The position numbers and the translations under genes are program-made. Below the pieces are notes generated by a model. It worked only from the letters and a program-made list of their open reading frames with translations. It ran no database searches and had not been told where the DNA came from. A stretch of 64,000 bases of DNA from JBDFMH01 sp047238125 (GTDB lineage: Bacteria; Pseudomonadota; Alphaproteobacteria; Sphingomonadales; Sphingomonadaceae): positions 558,001 through 622,000 of the forward strand of contig NZ_JBDFMH010000001.1 in assembly GCF_047238125.1 (NCBI RefSeq). The letters are read 5' to 3'. This document shows, in pieces, positions 44,207 through 53,819 of this stretch (its first letter is position 1; each line of letters opens with the position of its first letter).

Positions 44207-44333
44207 ACACGCCAACGACCCGCTAGTCGAAAAGCAATTCCGCCGCCGGCAACGTATCTGCCGCCCCCTCTACTACGCCCGCAAGTAGCTGTTGCAGCGG
44301 AAGTATTTGTGCGTCTCTTGCTGTGCCCCGACA

Positions 44334-44355
44334 GCCGGGCGGCGGTTCGCCCGGC
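44334..44355 (+). promoter_or_regulatory. Hairpin in the trbB leader
   Basis: GCCGGGCG (44334-44341) pairs perfectly with CGCCCGGC (44348-44355), loop GCGGTT. It lies 20 bases before the proposed TTG start. No U tract follows, so it is more likely a translational or processing element than a terminator. Confidence 0.35.
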
Positions 44356-44375
44356 CCTTCGTAGGGGCCAGTTCT

Positions 44376-45362
44376 TTGACCGTTCATCCGATCCGATCCG
44401 AGGCCAAAACGCGCGGCGCGCGGATGCTGCGCACCGCGCTCGGGCCGTCGATCGCGGCATGGCTGGACGACCCGGCCGTGATCGAGGTGATGCTGAATCC
44501 GGACGGGCGGTTGTGGCTCGATCGGCTCGGCGAAGGCGTCAGCGATACCGGCGAGACGCTGACCGCCGCCGATGGCGAACGCATCGTGCGCCTGGTCGCG
44601 CATCATGTCGGCGTCGAGGTTCATGCTCGCAGCCCCCGCGTGTCGGCCGAGCTGCCGGAGGGTGGCGAACGATTCGAAGGCTTGCTGCCGCCCGTCGTTG
44701 CGGCTCCCGCCTTCGCTATCCGCAAGCCCGCCGTCGCGGTGTTTACGCTCGACGACTATGCGGCGGCTGGGATCATGTCGCCGGCCGAGGCCGCAGCGCT
44801 GCGCGATGGCGTAGCGGCCCGCGCGAACATCCTCGTCGCGGGCGGCACCGGCAGCGGCAAGACCACGCTCGTCAACGCGCTACTTGCCGAAGTCGCCAAG
44901 ACCACCGACCGCATCGTTCTGATCGAGGACACGCGCGAGCTGCAATGCGCCGCGCCCAACCTCGTCGCCATGCGGACGAAGGACGGCGTGGTGTCGCTGT
45001 CCGAGCTGGTCCGCTCGTCGCTGCGGCTCAGGCCGGATCGCATCCCGATCGGGGAGGTGCGCGGCGCCGAGGCGCTCGACCTCATCAAAGCCTGGGGCAC
45101 CGGCCATCCGGGCGGCATCGGCACCATTCACGCCGGCACCGCCCTTGGTGCGCTCCGCCGCATGGAGCAGCTCGTTCAAGAGGCTGTCGTTACGGTCCCT
45201 CGCGCGCTGATCGCCGAGACAATCGACCTGATCGCCGTGCTGGTCCGTGACGCGCATGGCCGGCGTCTCGCCGAGCTGGCCCGCGTCGAAGGACTCGACG
45301 CCGCGACCGGCGACTACCGCCTTACCCCGCTTCCCAAACCCCAGCCCGGAGACCTGCCATGA
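44376..45362 (+). CDS. trbB: TrbB conjugation ATPase (VirB11-like)
   Basis: A 328-aa hexameric secretion ATPase. Walker A GGTGSGKTT (156-164), the Asp box IVLIEDTRELQC, and the Walker B/His box region TGHPGGIGTIHAGT are intact. The start is placed at a TTG (44376), giving MTVHPIRSEAKTRGARML, which matches the usual TrbB opening; the ATG at 44292 would read through the leader hairpin. It overlaps trbC (ATGA). Confidence 0.93.
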   Translation: MTVHPIRSEAKTRGARMLRTALGPSIAAWLDDPAVIEVMLNPDGRLWLDRLGEGVSDTGETLTAADGERIVRLVAHHVGVEVHARSPRVSAELPEGGERFEGLLPPVVAAPAFAIRKPAVAVFTLDDYAAAGIMSPAEAAALRDGVAARANILVAGGTGSGKTTLVNALLAEVAKTTDRIVLIEDTRELQCAAPNLVAMRTKDGVVSLSELVRSSLRLRPDRIPIGEVRGAEALDLIKAWGTGHPGGIGTIHAGTALGALRRMEQLVQEAVVTVPRALIAETIDLIAVLVRDAHGRRLAELARVEGLDAATGDYRLTPLPKPQPGDLP

Positions 45363-45691
45363 TCCATGCCATTCGGCATGGCGCGCGTCGCGCCATGCTC
45401 GCCACCACCGCCAGCGTCGTCGCGCTGACCTTTGCCGTTCCGGCCCACGCGGGCGGATCGTCGATGCCGTGGGAAGCGCCGCTGCAAAGCATCCTCGAAA
45501 GCATCGAGGGGCCGGTGGCCAAAATCGTCGCGGTCATCATCATCATCGTGACCGGCCTAACGCTGGCCTTCGGCGATACTTCCGGCGGTTTCCGCCGGCT
45601 GATCCAGATCGTGTTCGGCCTCAGCATCGCCTTCGCCGCGTCGAGCTTCTTCCTGTCGTTCTTCTCGTTCGGCGGCGGGGCGCTGGTCTGA
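45359..45691 (+). CDS. trbC: TrbC conjugative pilin
   Basis: A 110-aa pilin precursor (VirB2-like). A long signal sequence ends near PAHAGGSSMPWE, followed by two hydrophobic helices (KIVAVIIIIVTGLTLAFGD and IVFGLSIAFAASSFFLSF). TraF would cut the precursor. TGATG overlap with trbD. Confidence 0.93.
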   Translation: MIHAIRHGARRAMLATTASVVALTFAVPAHAGGSSMPWEAPLQSILESIEGPVAKIVAVIIIIVTGLTLAFGDTSGGFRRLIQIVFGLSIAFAASSFFLSFFSFGGGALV

Positions 45692-45963
45692 TGCAGGACG
45701 CAGCCGAGCCGATCGCGGGTTTCTATGCCCCCGTCCACCGGGCGCTGACCGAGCCGATTTTGCTCGGCGGCGCCCCCCGGTCGCTCGCCATCGTCAACGG
45801 GACGCTGGCCGGCGCGATCGGGCTCGGCCTGCGTCTCTGGATCGCCGGCCTCGTCATTTGGGCGATCGGCCACGCGCTTTCCGTATGGGTTGCACGGCGC
45901 GATCCGCAGTTCGTGGACGTGGCCCGGCGCCATCTCCGCTTCCCGACATGGATGCAGCCATGA
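45691..45963 (+). CDS. trbD: TrbD conjugal transfer protein
   Basis: A 90-aa VirB3-like inner-membrane protein: GFYAPVHRALTEPILLGGAP and a hydrophobic segment (LRLWIAGLVIWAIGHALSVW). The start is taken from the one-base overlap with the trbC stop. It overlaps trbE by four bases. Confidence 0.92.
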   Translation: MQDAAEPIAGFYAPVHRALTEPILLGGAPRSLAIVNGTLAGAIGLGLRLWIAGLVIWAIGHALSVWVARRDPQFVDVARRHLRFPTWMQP

Positions 45964-48395
45964 TGAGCTTGCGCGAATATCGCAGCAAAGCCGCGCACCT
46001 TGCGGACTTCCTGCCCTGGGCCGCGTTGGTCGGCGAAGGCGTCGTGCTCAACAAGGACGGGTCGTTCCAGCGCACTGCACGCTTCCGTGGCCCTGATCTG
46101 GACAGTGCGACGCCGGCCGAGCTGGTGGCGACCACCTCACGGCTCAACAATTCGCTTCGCCGGCTCGGTTCGGGCTGGGCGATCTTCGTCGAAGCCCAGC
46201 GGACGCCCGCGCTGGACTATCCCGAGGATGATTTCCCCGATCCCGTGTCGGCGCTGGTCGATATGGAACGGCGCGAACAGTTCCGTGAGGAAGGCGCGCA
46301 TTTCGAGAGCGCCTATTTCCTGACGTTGCTGTGGATGCCGCCGGCCGAGGAAGCCGCGCGGGCCGAAGGCTGGCTATACGAGGGCCGGTCCACCACCGGC
46401 GTCGATCCGTGGGAGCTGCTCAAAGGCTTCACCGATCGCAGCGACCGCGTGCTCAATTTGGTCGAGGGTTTCGTGCCCGAGGTCCGCTGGCTCGATGACG
46501 GCGAGACGCTGACCTACCTCCATTCGACGATTTCGACGCGGCGACAGCGTGTGCGCGTGCCGGAAACCCCGATGCACCTCGACGCGCTGCTCGCCGATGA
46601 GCCGTTGACCGGCGGGCTGGAGCCTTGCCTGGGCGACCATCATCTCCGCACGCTCACCATTACCGGCTTTCCCAGCTCGACGTTTCCGGGGCTGCTCGAC
46701 GAGCTGAACCGGCTGGCGTTCGGCTATCGCTGGTCCACGCGCGCGATCATGCTCGACAAGATCGACGCGACCAAGCTGCTTACCCGCATTCGTCGCCAGT
46801 GGTTCGCCAAGCGCAAATCCGTCGCCGCCATCTTGAAGGAGGTGATGACCAACGAGGCGAGCACGCTGCTCGACAGCGACGCCTCGAACAAGGCCGCCGA
46901 CGCTGACACCGCCTTGCAGGAGCTGGGCGCCGACTATGCCGGCATGGCCTACGTCACCGCCACGGTGACGGTATGGGATCGCGATCCAGCCATCGCGGCC
47001 GAGAAGCTGAGGCTCGTCGAGAAGGTCATTCAGGGCCGCGACTTCACCGTCATCCCCGAGGGCATGAACGCGATCGAGGCGTGGCTGGGCAGCCTTCCCG
47101 GTCACACCTACGCCAATGTTCGCCAGCCCCCGATTTCCACCATCAATCTCGCCCACCTGATCCCCCTGTCAGCAGTATGGGCGGGGCCGGAACGGGACGA
47201 GCATTTCGGTGCAGCCCCCTTGCTCTACGCAAGAACCGAAGGCTCGACCCCGTTCCGGTTTTCCCTTCACGTCGGCGATGTCGGCCACACGCTGATCGTC
47301 GGCCCGACCGGCGCCGGCAAATCGGTGCTGCTCGCGCTGATGGCGATGCAGTTCCGCCGCTACGAGAACAGCCAGGTCTTCGCCTTCGATTTCGGCGGCA
47401 GCATCCGCGCCGCGGTGATCGGCATGGGCGGCGACTGGCAGGATCTCGGCGGGATGCTCGCCGACGAGGCCGGCGACGGCGTGCAGCTCCAGCCGCTCGC
47501 CCGTATCGACGATCCGGCCGAACGAGCGTGGGCGGCGGAATGGCTGGCGGCGATCCTCGCGTCCGAAGGCGTCGCGGTCGATCCGCAAGCCAAGGAGCAT
47601 ATCTGGTCGGCGCTCAATTCACTGGCGTCGGCGCCGGTCAGCGAACGCACGCTGACCGGCCTTGCCGTGCTGTTGCAGAACCAGCAGCTCAAACAAGCGC
47701 TCGCCTCGTATTGCATCGGCGGGCCGTGGGACCGGCTTCTCGACGCCGAGGACGAGCGCCTGGGCGAAGCCGCCGTGCAGGCGTTCGAGACCGAAGGACT
47801 GGTCGGCGCCGGCTCTGCCGCCGCCGTTTTGTCCTACCTGTTCCACCGGATCGACGGGCGGCTGGACGGCTCGCCGACACTCATCATCATCGACGAGGGC
47901 TGGCTGGTTCTCGACAGCCCGGACTTCGCAGCGCAACTCCGCGAGTGGCTGAAGACCCTCCGGAAGAAGAACGCGAGCGTCGTCTTTGCCACGCAGAGCC
48001 TTGCCGACATCGAAACGTCGAGCATCGCCCCGGCCATCATCGAAAGCTGCCCGACGCGCATCTTCCTGCCGAACGAGCGCGCCGCCGAGCCGCAGATCGC
48101 CGCCATCTACGAGCGGTTCGGGCTTAACGCCCGCCAGATCGAAATCCTCAGCCGGGCGACACCCAAGCGCGACTATTATTGCCAGTCCCGGCGCGGCAAC
48201 CGGCTGTTCGAGTTGGGGCTGGGCGAGGTCGCGCTGGCCTTCTCAGCCGCGTCGGCCAAGGCCGATCAGCTCCGCATCGCCGACATCATCGAAACCCACG
48301 GCCAAGCTGCTTTCGCGGCCGAATGGCTGCGCCATCGCGGCTGCGCGTGGGCGATCGAGCTTCTTCCCCCCAGCCAGCAGGAGTTACCGCTATGA
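45960..48395 (+). CDS. trbE: TrbE conjugation ATPase (VirB4-like)
   Basis: The 811-aa main energiser of pilus and channel assembly. Walker A GPTGAGKSVL is at about 447-456, Walker B TLIIIDEGWLVLD at about 640-652, and VFATQSLADIETSSIAP after it is typical of VirB4 proteins. The N-terminal CagE/TrbE domain starts with LREYRSKAAHLADFLPWA. Start by ATGA overlap with trbD. Confidence 0.95.
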   Translation: MMSLREYRSKAAHLADFLPWAALVGEGVVLNKDGSFQRTARFRGPDLDSATPAELVATTSRLNNSLRRLGSGWAIFVEAQRTPALDYPEDDFPDPVSALVDMERREQFREEGAHFESAYFLTLLWMPPAEEAARAEGWLYEGRSTTGVDPWELLKGFTDRSDRVLNLVEGFVPEVRWLDDGETLTYLHSTISTRRQRVRVPETPMHLDALLADEPLTGGLEPCLGDHHLRTLTITGFPSSTFPGLLDELNRLAFGYRWSTRAIMLDKIDATKLLTRIRRQWFAKRKSVAAILKEVMTNEASTLLDSDASNKAADADTALQELGADYAGMAYVTATVTVWDRDPAIAAEKLRLVEKVIQGRDFTVIPEGMNAIEAWLGSLPGHTYANVRQPPISTINLAHLIPLSAVWAGPERDEHFGAAPLLYARTEGSTPFRFSLHVGDVGHTLIVGPTGAGKSVLLALMAMQFRRYENSQVFAFDFGGSIRAAVIGMGGDWQDLGGMLADEAGDGVQLQPLARIDDPAERAWAAEWLAAILASEGVAVDPQAKEHIWSALNSLASAPVSERTLTGLAVLLQNQQLKQALASYCIGGPWDRLLDAEDERLGEAAVQAFETEGLVGAGSAAAVLSYLFHRIDGRLDGSPTLIIIDEGWLVLDSPDFAAQLREWLKTLRKKNASVVFATQSLADIETSSIAPAIIESCPTRIFLPNERAAEPQIAAIYERFGLNARQIEILSRATPKRDYYCQSRRGNRLFELGLGEVALAFSAASAKADQLRIADIIETHGQAAFAAEWLRHRGCAWAIELLPPSQQELPL

Positions 48396-49108
48396 CCCGA
48401 CTTTCCCTGCGCCGCGCCATTCTGGCCGGCGTCCTCGCCACCGCGACCATCGCGCCGATTATGGCGCCCGTGCCGGCCTACGCGCAGCTCGGCGGGATCG
48501 TCTATGACCCGACCAACTACGCGCAGAACGTGCTGACCGCGGCGCGCACGTTGGAGCAGATCAACAATCAGATTCGCCAGATACAGAATCAGGCGACTTC
48601 CCTGCTCAACGAGGCCCGCAATCTGGCGAGCCTCCCGCAATCCTCGCTCGCCGAGTTGCAGGGCCAAGTGCGCCAGACCCAGCAGTTGCTCGGTCAGGCG
48701 CAGCGCATCGCCTATGACGTCGGCCAGATCGACCAGGCTTTCACCAGCCGATACACGGCCGGCGCCATGTCGGTCCCGCAACGGCAGCTCGTCGCAAACG
48801 CGCGCGAGCGGTGGGAGACCAGCGTAGGCGCGTTTCAGGACGCGCTCCGCGTTCAGGCCGGAGTCGTCGGGAATATCGACGGCTCGCGTGCGACGATGGA
48901 CCGCCTCGTGTCGGCGAGCCAATCATCTCAAGGCGCGCTCCAAGCGGCTCAGGCCGGCAACCAGCTTCTCGCGCTGCAATCGCAGCAGCTCGCTGACATC
49001 GCGGCATTGCTGGCCGCCCAAGGCCGGGCGCAGTCGCTGGAGGCGGCGCGAAATGCAGCCGCCGAAGCTGAGGGGCGCGAGCGCCTCCGCCGCTTCCTCG
49101 GCAACTGA
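48392..49108 (+). CDS. trbJ: TrbJ conjugal transfer protein
   Basis: A 238-aa periplasmic VirB5-like protein. It has a signal peptide ending APVPAYAQ, then VYDPTNYAQNVLTAARTLEQ and long Gln-rich coiled-coil helices (INNQIRQIQNQATSLLNEAR). Starts in an ATGA overlap with trbE. Confidence 0.93.
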   Translation: MTRLSLRRAILAGVLATATIAPIMAPVPAYAQLGGIVYDPTNYAQNVLTAARTLEQINNQIRQIQNQATSLLNEARNLASLPQSSLAELQGQVRQTQQLLGQAQRIAYDVGQIDQAFTSRYTAGAMSVPQRQLVANARERWETSVGAFQDALRVQAGVVGNIDGSRATMDRLVSASQSSQGALQAAQAGNQLLALQSQQLADIAALLAAQGRAQSLEAARNAAAEAEGRERLRRFLGN

Positions 49109-49112
49109 GCCG

Positions 49113-49364
49113 ATGTCGGCTGCCGCCAAGATTGCCGGTGTGGCCACGCTGGCTGGGTTCATGATGACGGTGGCGGTGATCGCCGCCGTCACCGAGCCGC
49201 GCGTGCCAGAGGCGGCCAACGCCGCGGAGGCACGCGCCGAGCGCGACCCGTTGGCGGCGGAGTTGGCGCGTTGCCGCGCGCTCACCATGCCGGACTCAGG
49301 CTGCGAGGCGGCATGGGCGGCGCACCAGCGCCGGTTCTTCGGAAAAGAAGGCACTCAGCCGTGA
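49113..49364 (+). CDS. trbK: TrbK-like putative entry-exclusion protein
   Basis: An 83-aa protein with one N-terminal membrane segment (VATLAGFMMTVAVIAAV) and a periplasmic tail with two cysteines (ELARCRALTMPDSGCEAAW). Position between trbJ and trbL and the Cys pattern fit the TrbK family, which stops uptake of a second copy of the same element. Exclusion function is by analogy. Confidence 0.75.
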   Translation: MSAAAKIAGVATLAGFMMTVAVIAAVTEPRVPEAANAAEARAERDPLAAELARCRALTMPDSGCEAAWAAHQRRFFGKEGTQP

Positions 49365-50665
49365 ACGACACCGGCGTTATCGACAACTTCCTACAGGTCT
49401 TCACGACCTACATCGACAGCGGGTTCGGGCTGCTCGGCGACGAGATCGCGTTCCTCTCAACCACGCTGATCGCCATCGACCTGACGATTGCCGGCCTGTT
49501 TTGGGCGTGGGGCGCCGATGAGGACGTGCTTCAACGCCTCATCAAAAAGACGCTCTACATTGGCGTCTTTGCTTTCATCATCGGCAATTTCTCGACGCTG
49601 GCGACGATCGTGTTCCAGTCCTTCGCAGGGCTCGGTTTGAAGGCAACGGGCGATTCCATGAGCATCGCCGACTTCATGCGCCCCGGTTTCATCGCCGCGA
49701 CCGGCTTGGACGCGGGTGAGCCGCTGGTCGTTGCCGCAGGCGAGCTGGTCGGTCCAATCTCATTCTTCACCAACTTCGTGCAGATCGTGGTGTTGTTGCT
49801 CGCTTGGGCGCTTGTCGTCATCGCCTTCTTCATCCTGGCGATTCAGATTTTCGTGACGCTGATCGAGTTCAAGCTGGTGACGCTCGCCGGCTTCGTGCTG
49901 TTGCCGTTCGCCTTCTTCAACAAGACCGCCTTCATGGCCGAGAAGGTGTTAGGCCATGTCGTCTCCACCGGCATCAAAGTTCTCGTGCTCGCCGTCATCA
50001 CCGGCATCGGCACGACGTTGTTCAGTCAATTCACCGCCGCCGCTGGCCCTGAGCCCACGCTGGAGCAAGCGATGTCGATCGCGCTCGGCGCGCTGTCGCT
50101 GCTTGGCCTGGCGATCTTCGGCCCCGGCGTAGCGAACGGCATCGTTTCAGGCGGGCCGGCCCTGGGCGCGGGCGCAGCCGCCGGGACCGCGCTTGCCGCA
50201 GGCGGCGCGCTGGTCGGTGGTGCAGCCGCCGCACGCCTCGGTGCCGGTGCGGCCGCAGGCGCGATCGGCGGCGCGGCACGAGGGAGCGCCTTTGCGTCCG
50301 GCGCCGCCAGCAGCGCCTATGCGCTCGGCTCGGCAGGCAAGACCGGCGCAGCCGCCGTCGCGGGCGGCGCGGCCGGCGTCGGCCAAGCGGTGGCGGGTGC
50401 GGCGATGTCCCCGCTTCGGAAGGCCGCCGCGTCCCTGAAAGACAGCTATCGCTCTGGCGGTCGCGCCGCAGTCACGGCGACGGGAGGCACGATTTCAGGC
50501 GGCGCTTCGCCATCGGCACCAGCCCCCGACGACAGGCCCGCTTGGGCATCGGCCATGAAGCGCCGCCAGACCATGACCCACGGCGCGACGATCGCCGCCC
50601 ACACCCTGCGTTCCGGCGACGGCGGGGGAAGCGGCTCGTCCGTCGATCTCCATCAGAAGGACTAG
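49361..50665 (+). CDS. trbL: TrbL conjugal transfer protein
   Basis: A 434-aa VirB6-like inner-membrane channel component with about six hydrophobic helices (FLSTTLIAIDLTIAGLFWAW; NFVQIVVLLLAWALVVIAFF; LAVITGIGTTLFSQF). A Gly/Ala-rich low-complexity region and a disordered tail follow. The start is GTG in a GTGA overlap with the trbK-like stop. Confidence 0.94.
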   Translation: MNDTGVIDNFLQVFTTYIDSGFGLLGDEIAFLSTTLIAIDLTIAGLFWAWGADEDVLQRLIKKTLYIGVFAFIIGNFSTLATIVFQSFAGLGLKATGDSMSIADFMRPGFIAATGLDAGEPLVVAAGELVGPISFFTNFVQIVVLLLAWALVVIAFFILAIQIFVTLIEFKLVTLAGFVLLPFAFFNKTAFMAEKVLGHVVSTGIKVLVLAVITGIGTTLFSQFTAAAGPEPTLEQAMSIALGALSLLGLAIFGPGVANGIVSGGPALGAGAAAGTALAAGGALVGGAAAARLGAGAAAGAIGGAARGSAFASGAASSAYALGSAGKTGAAAVAGGAAGVGQAVAGAAMSPLRKAAASLKDSYRSGGRAAVTATGGTISGGASPSAPAPDDRPAWASAMKRRQTMTHGATIAAHTLRSGDGGGSGSSVDLHQKD

Positions 50666-50670
50666 CTGCC

Positions 50671-51354
50671 ATGTTTCGACGACCGACCATCCGCTACGGC
50701 CAGACCCCCGAACCGACCACGCCCTATCAGCGCGCCGCCCAAGCCTGGGATGACAGGATCGGTTCGGCGCGCGTGCAGGCCAAGAACTGGCGTCTCGCAT
50801 TTTTCGGCACGCTCGCCCTTTCGGGTGGCCTGGCTGGCGGCCTCGTCTGGCAATCGGCCCGTGGCCATATCGTCCCTTGGGTGGTGCAGGTCGATCGGCT
50901 CGGCGAGGCGCAGGCGGTCGCGCCGGCCGAGGCCGGCTATCGCCCGAGCGACCCGCAGATCGCGTTCCATCTCGCCCGCTTCATCGAGCAAGTCAGGAGC
51001 GTGCCGGCCGATCCGGTCATCGTTCGTCAGAACTGGCTTCGCGCGTATGACTTCACCACCGATCGGGGCGCGGTCGCGCTCAACGATTACGCTCGCGCCA
51101 ATGACCCGTTCGCCAACGTCGGGCGGGTGCAGGTGGCGGTGGACGTGTCCAGCGTCATCCGCGCGTCACCGGACAGCTTCCGCGTCGCCTGGACGGAGCG
51201 CCGCTATCAGGACGGCAGCCTCACCGCCACCGAACGCTGGTCGGCGATCCTCACCATCGTCGTGCAGCCGCCTCGCACGCCAGACGCACTTCGCAAGAAT
51301 CCGCTCGGCGTATTCGTCAATGCCCTCAACTGGTCAAAGGAGCTGTCGCAATGA
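50671..51354 (+). CDS. trbF: TrbF conjugal transfer protein
   Basis: A 227-aa VirB8-like bitopic membrane protein. N-terminal RRPTIRYGQTPEPTTPYQRA is characteristic, one membrane helix (FFGTLALSGGLAGGLVW) follows, and the periplasmic part has PWVVQVDRLGEAQAV and NWLRAYDFTTDRGA. It starts five bases after trbL. Confidence 0.95.
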   Translation: MFRRPTIRYGQTPEPTTPYQRAAQAWDDRIGSARVQAKNWRLAFFGTLALSGGLAGGLVWQSARGHIVPWVVQVDRLGEAQAVAPAEAGYRPSDPQIAFHLARFIEQVRSVPADPVIVRQNWLRAYDFTTDRGAVALNDYARANDPFANVGRVQVAVDVSSVIRASPDSFRVAWTERRYQDGSLTATERWSAILTIVVQPPRTPDALRKNPLGVFVNALNWSKELSQ

Positions 51355-52367
51355 CCGGCATTCCCTTTCGGCGCGCCGTCACAGCCGCGCTGCTCGTTTC
51401 CACCTCCACACTCGCCGGCTGCGCCACTACATCCGCCCGGCCGCCCGCCATCGCATACGACGATCCGCCGCGCGAAGTGGCCGCGACGCCGGCCGCGGAG
51501 CCGCCGCGTCCGGTGGAGATTGTTACTATTCCCGAACCGCTCCCGCTTCCCGGTCAGCTCAAGCCAATGCCGGATGCGCCTCGCGGGTCGGAGCCTACCG
51601 ATCCCCGTAGGCGCGTCGGCGACGCAAACGCCGCCGCGCGGGTGCAGCCGGCGCGTGACGGCTTCCTCAATGCCATCCAGCAATATCCCTGGACGGATGG
51701 TGCGCTCTATCAGGTCTATACTGCCCCCGGCCAAGTGACGGACATCGCCTTGCAGGAGGGCGAGCAGCTCGTTGGACCGGGGCCAGTCGCGGCCGGTGAC
51801 ACCGTTCGTTGGATCATCGGCGACACGATCAGCGGCGCGGGCGCGACCGCGCGCGTCCACATCCTCGTCAAGCCGACACGGGCGGACCTCGCCACCAACC
51901 TCGTCATCAACACCGATCGGCGCACCTATCATCTGGAGCTGCGTGCGACGCCCGCGACCTACATGGCCTCAGTGTCATGGACCTACCCGCAAGATCAGCT
52001 CATCGCGCTACGCGGCGGCAACATCGCCGCTGCGGCGGTCACGCCGGCCGCGAGCGGCGTGGATGTGACTTCGCTCAATTTCCGTTATCGCATCGAGGGC
52101 GACCGCGCCCCGTGGCGTCCCGTTCGTGCGTTCGACGACTCCGGGCAGGTGTTCATCGAGTTTCCGGCGGGGATCTCGCGGGGCGAGATGCCGCCGCTGT
52201 TCGTTACCGGCGCGGCCGGGGACGCCGAGCTAGTCAATTATCGCGTGCAGGGCCGCTACATGGTGGTGGACCGGCTGTTCGCCGCCGCCGAGCTGCGTCT
52301 GGGCGATCGGCGCAATGAACAGCGCGTCAGCATCGTGCGCGACGACGGACGGGAGCGGCGGCCGTGA
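51351..52367 (+). CDS. trbG: TrbG conjugal transfer protein
   Basis: A 338-aa VirB9-like outer-membrane core component. The lipobox STLAGC (Cys about 24) marks it as a lipoprotein. Typical motifs are ALYQVYTAPGQVTDIALQEGE and VRPARVFDDGxxVFIEFP-like PVRAFDDSGQVFIEFPAG. Overlaps trbF (ATGA) and trbI (GTGA). Confidence 0.95.
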   Translation: MTGIPFRRAVTAALLVSTSTLAGCATTSARPPAIAYDDPPREVAATPAAEPPRPVEIVTIPEPLPLPGQLKPMPDAPRGSEPTDPRRRVGDANAAARVQPARDGFLNAIQQYPWTDGALYQVYTAPGQVTDIALQEGEQLVGPGPVAAGDTVRWIIGDTISGAGATARVHILVKPTRADLATNLVINTDRRTYHLELRATPATYMASVSWTYPQDQLIALRGGNIAAAAVTPAASGVDVTSLNFRYRIEGDRAPWRPVRAFDDSGQVFIEFPAGISRGEMPPLFVTGAAGDAELVNYRVQGRYMVVDRLFAAAELRLGDRRNEQRVSIVRDDGRERRP

Positions 52368-53587
52368 ACTTGTCCACCGACATTCCCTCCGCCGAGCCGG
52401 CCGCGCCGCAGCCGCTTCTCGCCGATCCAAAGCCATTCCAGCTTCGAGGCGATCCGCCCCGCGTCATGCGTCTGTCCCGTAAGGCGCTGACCGTCATAGG
52501 CGTGGCCGCCGGCCTCGGTATCGGCGGCTCGCTGATCTACGCGCTCAAACCGGCTGGTGAACGGCAGGCGGAAGAACTCTACAACACCGAGAGCCGCGCC
52601 ACGGCCGAGACCATCACCTCGGGACCGAGGGACTATTCTCAAGCGCCGCGCCTTGGGCCGCCACTTCCCGGCGACCTCGGCGGCCCGATCGTGTCCGCCC
52701 AGCAGCGCGGCGAAAACGTGCCCGTGCCGCCGATCGGCACGCAGCCGGCCCAACCTGATCCGCGCGTGCAGGCCGAGGAGGCTGCGCGCCAGCGCGCCCA
52801 GCAGGAACGCGACGCTGCCCGCATGAGTGGCGTATTTCTCGGCGGCAACGCGGGCTACGCTGGAACGGCGCCGGCCCCATCGCTGATCTTGCCCGACCAA
52901 GCCGCTCAGCCAACGCAGCAGGCGAGCGCAGCGCAGGGCGATCAAGCTGGCCGGCGCGCTTTCATGGCGCAAGCCTCGAACCAGCGAACGGTGAGCGCGG
53001 AGCGGCTGACCGCACCCCCGTCGCCCAACATCGTGCAGGCCGGAAGCATCATCCCGGCGGCGCTCATCACCGGGATCAGGTCCGATCTGCCCGGCCAGAT
53101 AACGGCGCAGGTGACGCAGAACGTCTATGACAGCCCGACAGGCCGCATCTTGCTCATCCCGCAAGGTGCCCGGCTGATCGGCGAATACGACAGCGAGATC
53201 ACCGCCGGGCAGACCCGTGTTCTCCTCGCCTGGGACCGGCTCATCATGCCGGACGGGCGCTCGATCGTTCTCGAGCGCCAGCCCGGCGCGGACGGCGCTG
53301 GGTTCGCGGGCCTACAGGACCGCGTGAATCAGCATTGGGGCAATCTGCTCAGGGCGGCGGCCGTCTCGACGCTGCTCGGCGTCGGCGCCGAGCTGGGAGC
53401 CGACAGCGAGGATGACTTGACCCGCGCGCTGCGGCGCGGCTCGCAGGACACGATCAATCAGACCGGCCAGCAGATCGTTCGGCGGCAGCTCAATGTGCAG
53501 CCGACCCTCACCATCCGGCCGGGCCATCCGCTGCGCGTGGTCATCACCCGCGACCTGGTGCTCGAACCTTTGGGAGCGACACGATGA
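52364..53587 (+). CDS. trbI: TrbI conjugal transfer protein
   Basis: A 407-aa VirB10-like protein spanning both membranes. A short cytoplasmic part leads to one membrane helix (VIGVAAGLGIGGSLIYAL), a Pro/Gln-rich periplasmic linker, and the TrbI domain with IIPAALITGIRSDLPGQITA, ILLIPQGARLIGEYDS and the HPLRVVITRDLVL end. Start GTG at 52364. Confidence 0.95.
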   Translation: MNLSTDIPSAEPAAPQPLLADPKPFQLRGDPPRVMRLSRKALTVIGVAAGLGIGGSLIYALKPAGERQAEELYNTESRATAETITSGPRDYSQAPRLGPPLPGDLGGPIVSAQQRGENVPVPPIGTQPAQPDPRVQAEEAARQRAQQERDAARMSGVFLGGNAGYAGTAPAPSLILPDQAAQPTQQASAAQGDQAGRRAFMAQASNQRTVSAERLTAPPSPNIVQAGSIIPAALITGIRSDLPGQITAQVTQNVYDSPTGRILLIPQGARLIGEYDSEITAGQTRVLLAWDRLIMPDGRSIVLERQPGADGAGFAGLQDRVNQHWGNLLRAAAVSTLLGVGAELGADSEDDLTRALRRGSQDTINQTGQQIVRRQLNVQPTLTIRPGHPLRVVITRDLVLEPLGATR

Positions 53588-53805
53588 CAAAATTGAAGCT
53601 GGGGCCATTGGTGGACGATCGGCCTGTCAAACTGGCTGTGGAGCTACCCGCCGGGGTCCACCGCGATCTTGTCGCCTACGCCGCCGCGCTCGCGGCGGAG
53701 ACCGGACAGCAACCTATGCCGCCCGAAAAGCTGGTGGCGCCTATGCTTGCACGCTTCATGGACACCGACCGCGGCTTTCGTCGCCACCGCGCGCAAGGCA
53801 GTTGA
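53584..53805 (+). CDS. DUF2274 protein
   Basis: A 73-aa protein, KLKLGPLVDDRPVKLAVELP at the start, of the DUF2274 family that closes trb operons. It resembles a short RHH-like DNA-binding protein (HRDLVAYAAALAAETGQ). Overlaps trbI (ATGA). Function unknown. Confidence 0.9.
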   Translation: MTKLKLGPLVDDRPVKLAVELPAGVHRDLVAYAAALAAETGQQPMPPEKLVAPMLARFMDTDRGFRRHRAQGS

Positions 53806-53819
53806 GAGGTTCCCGGCTT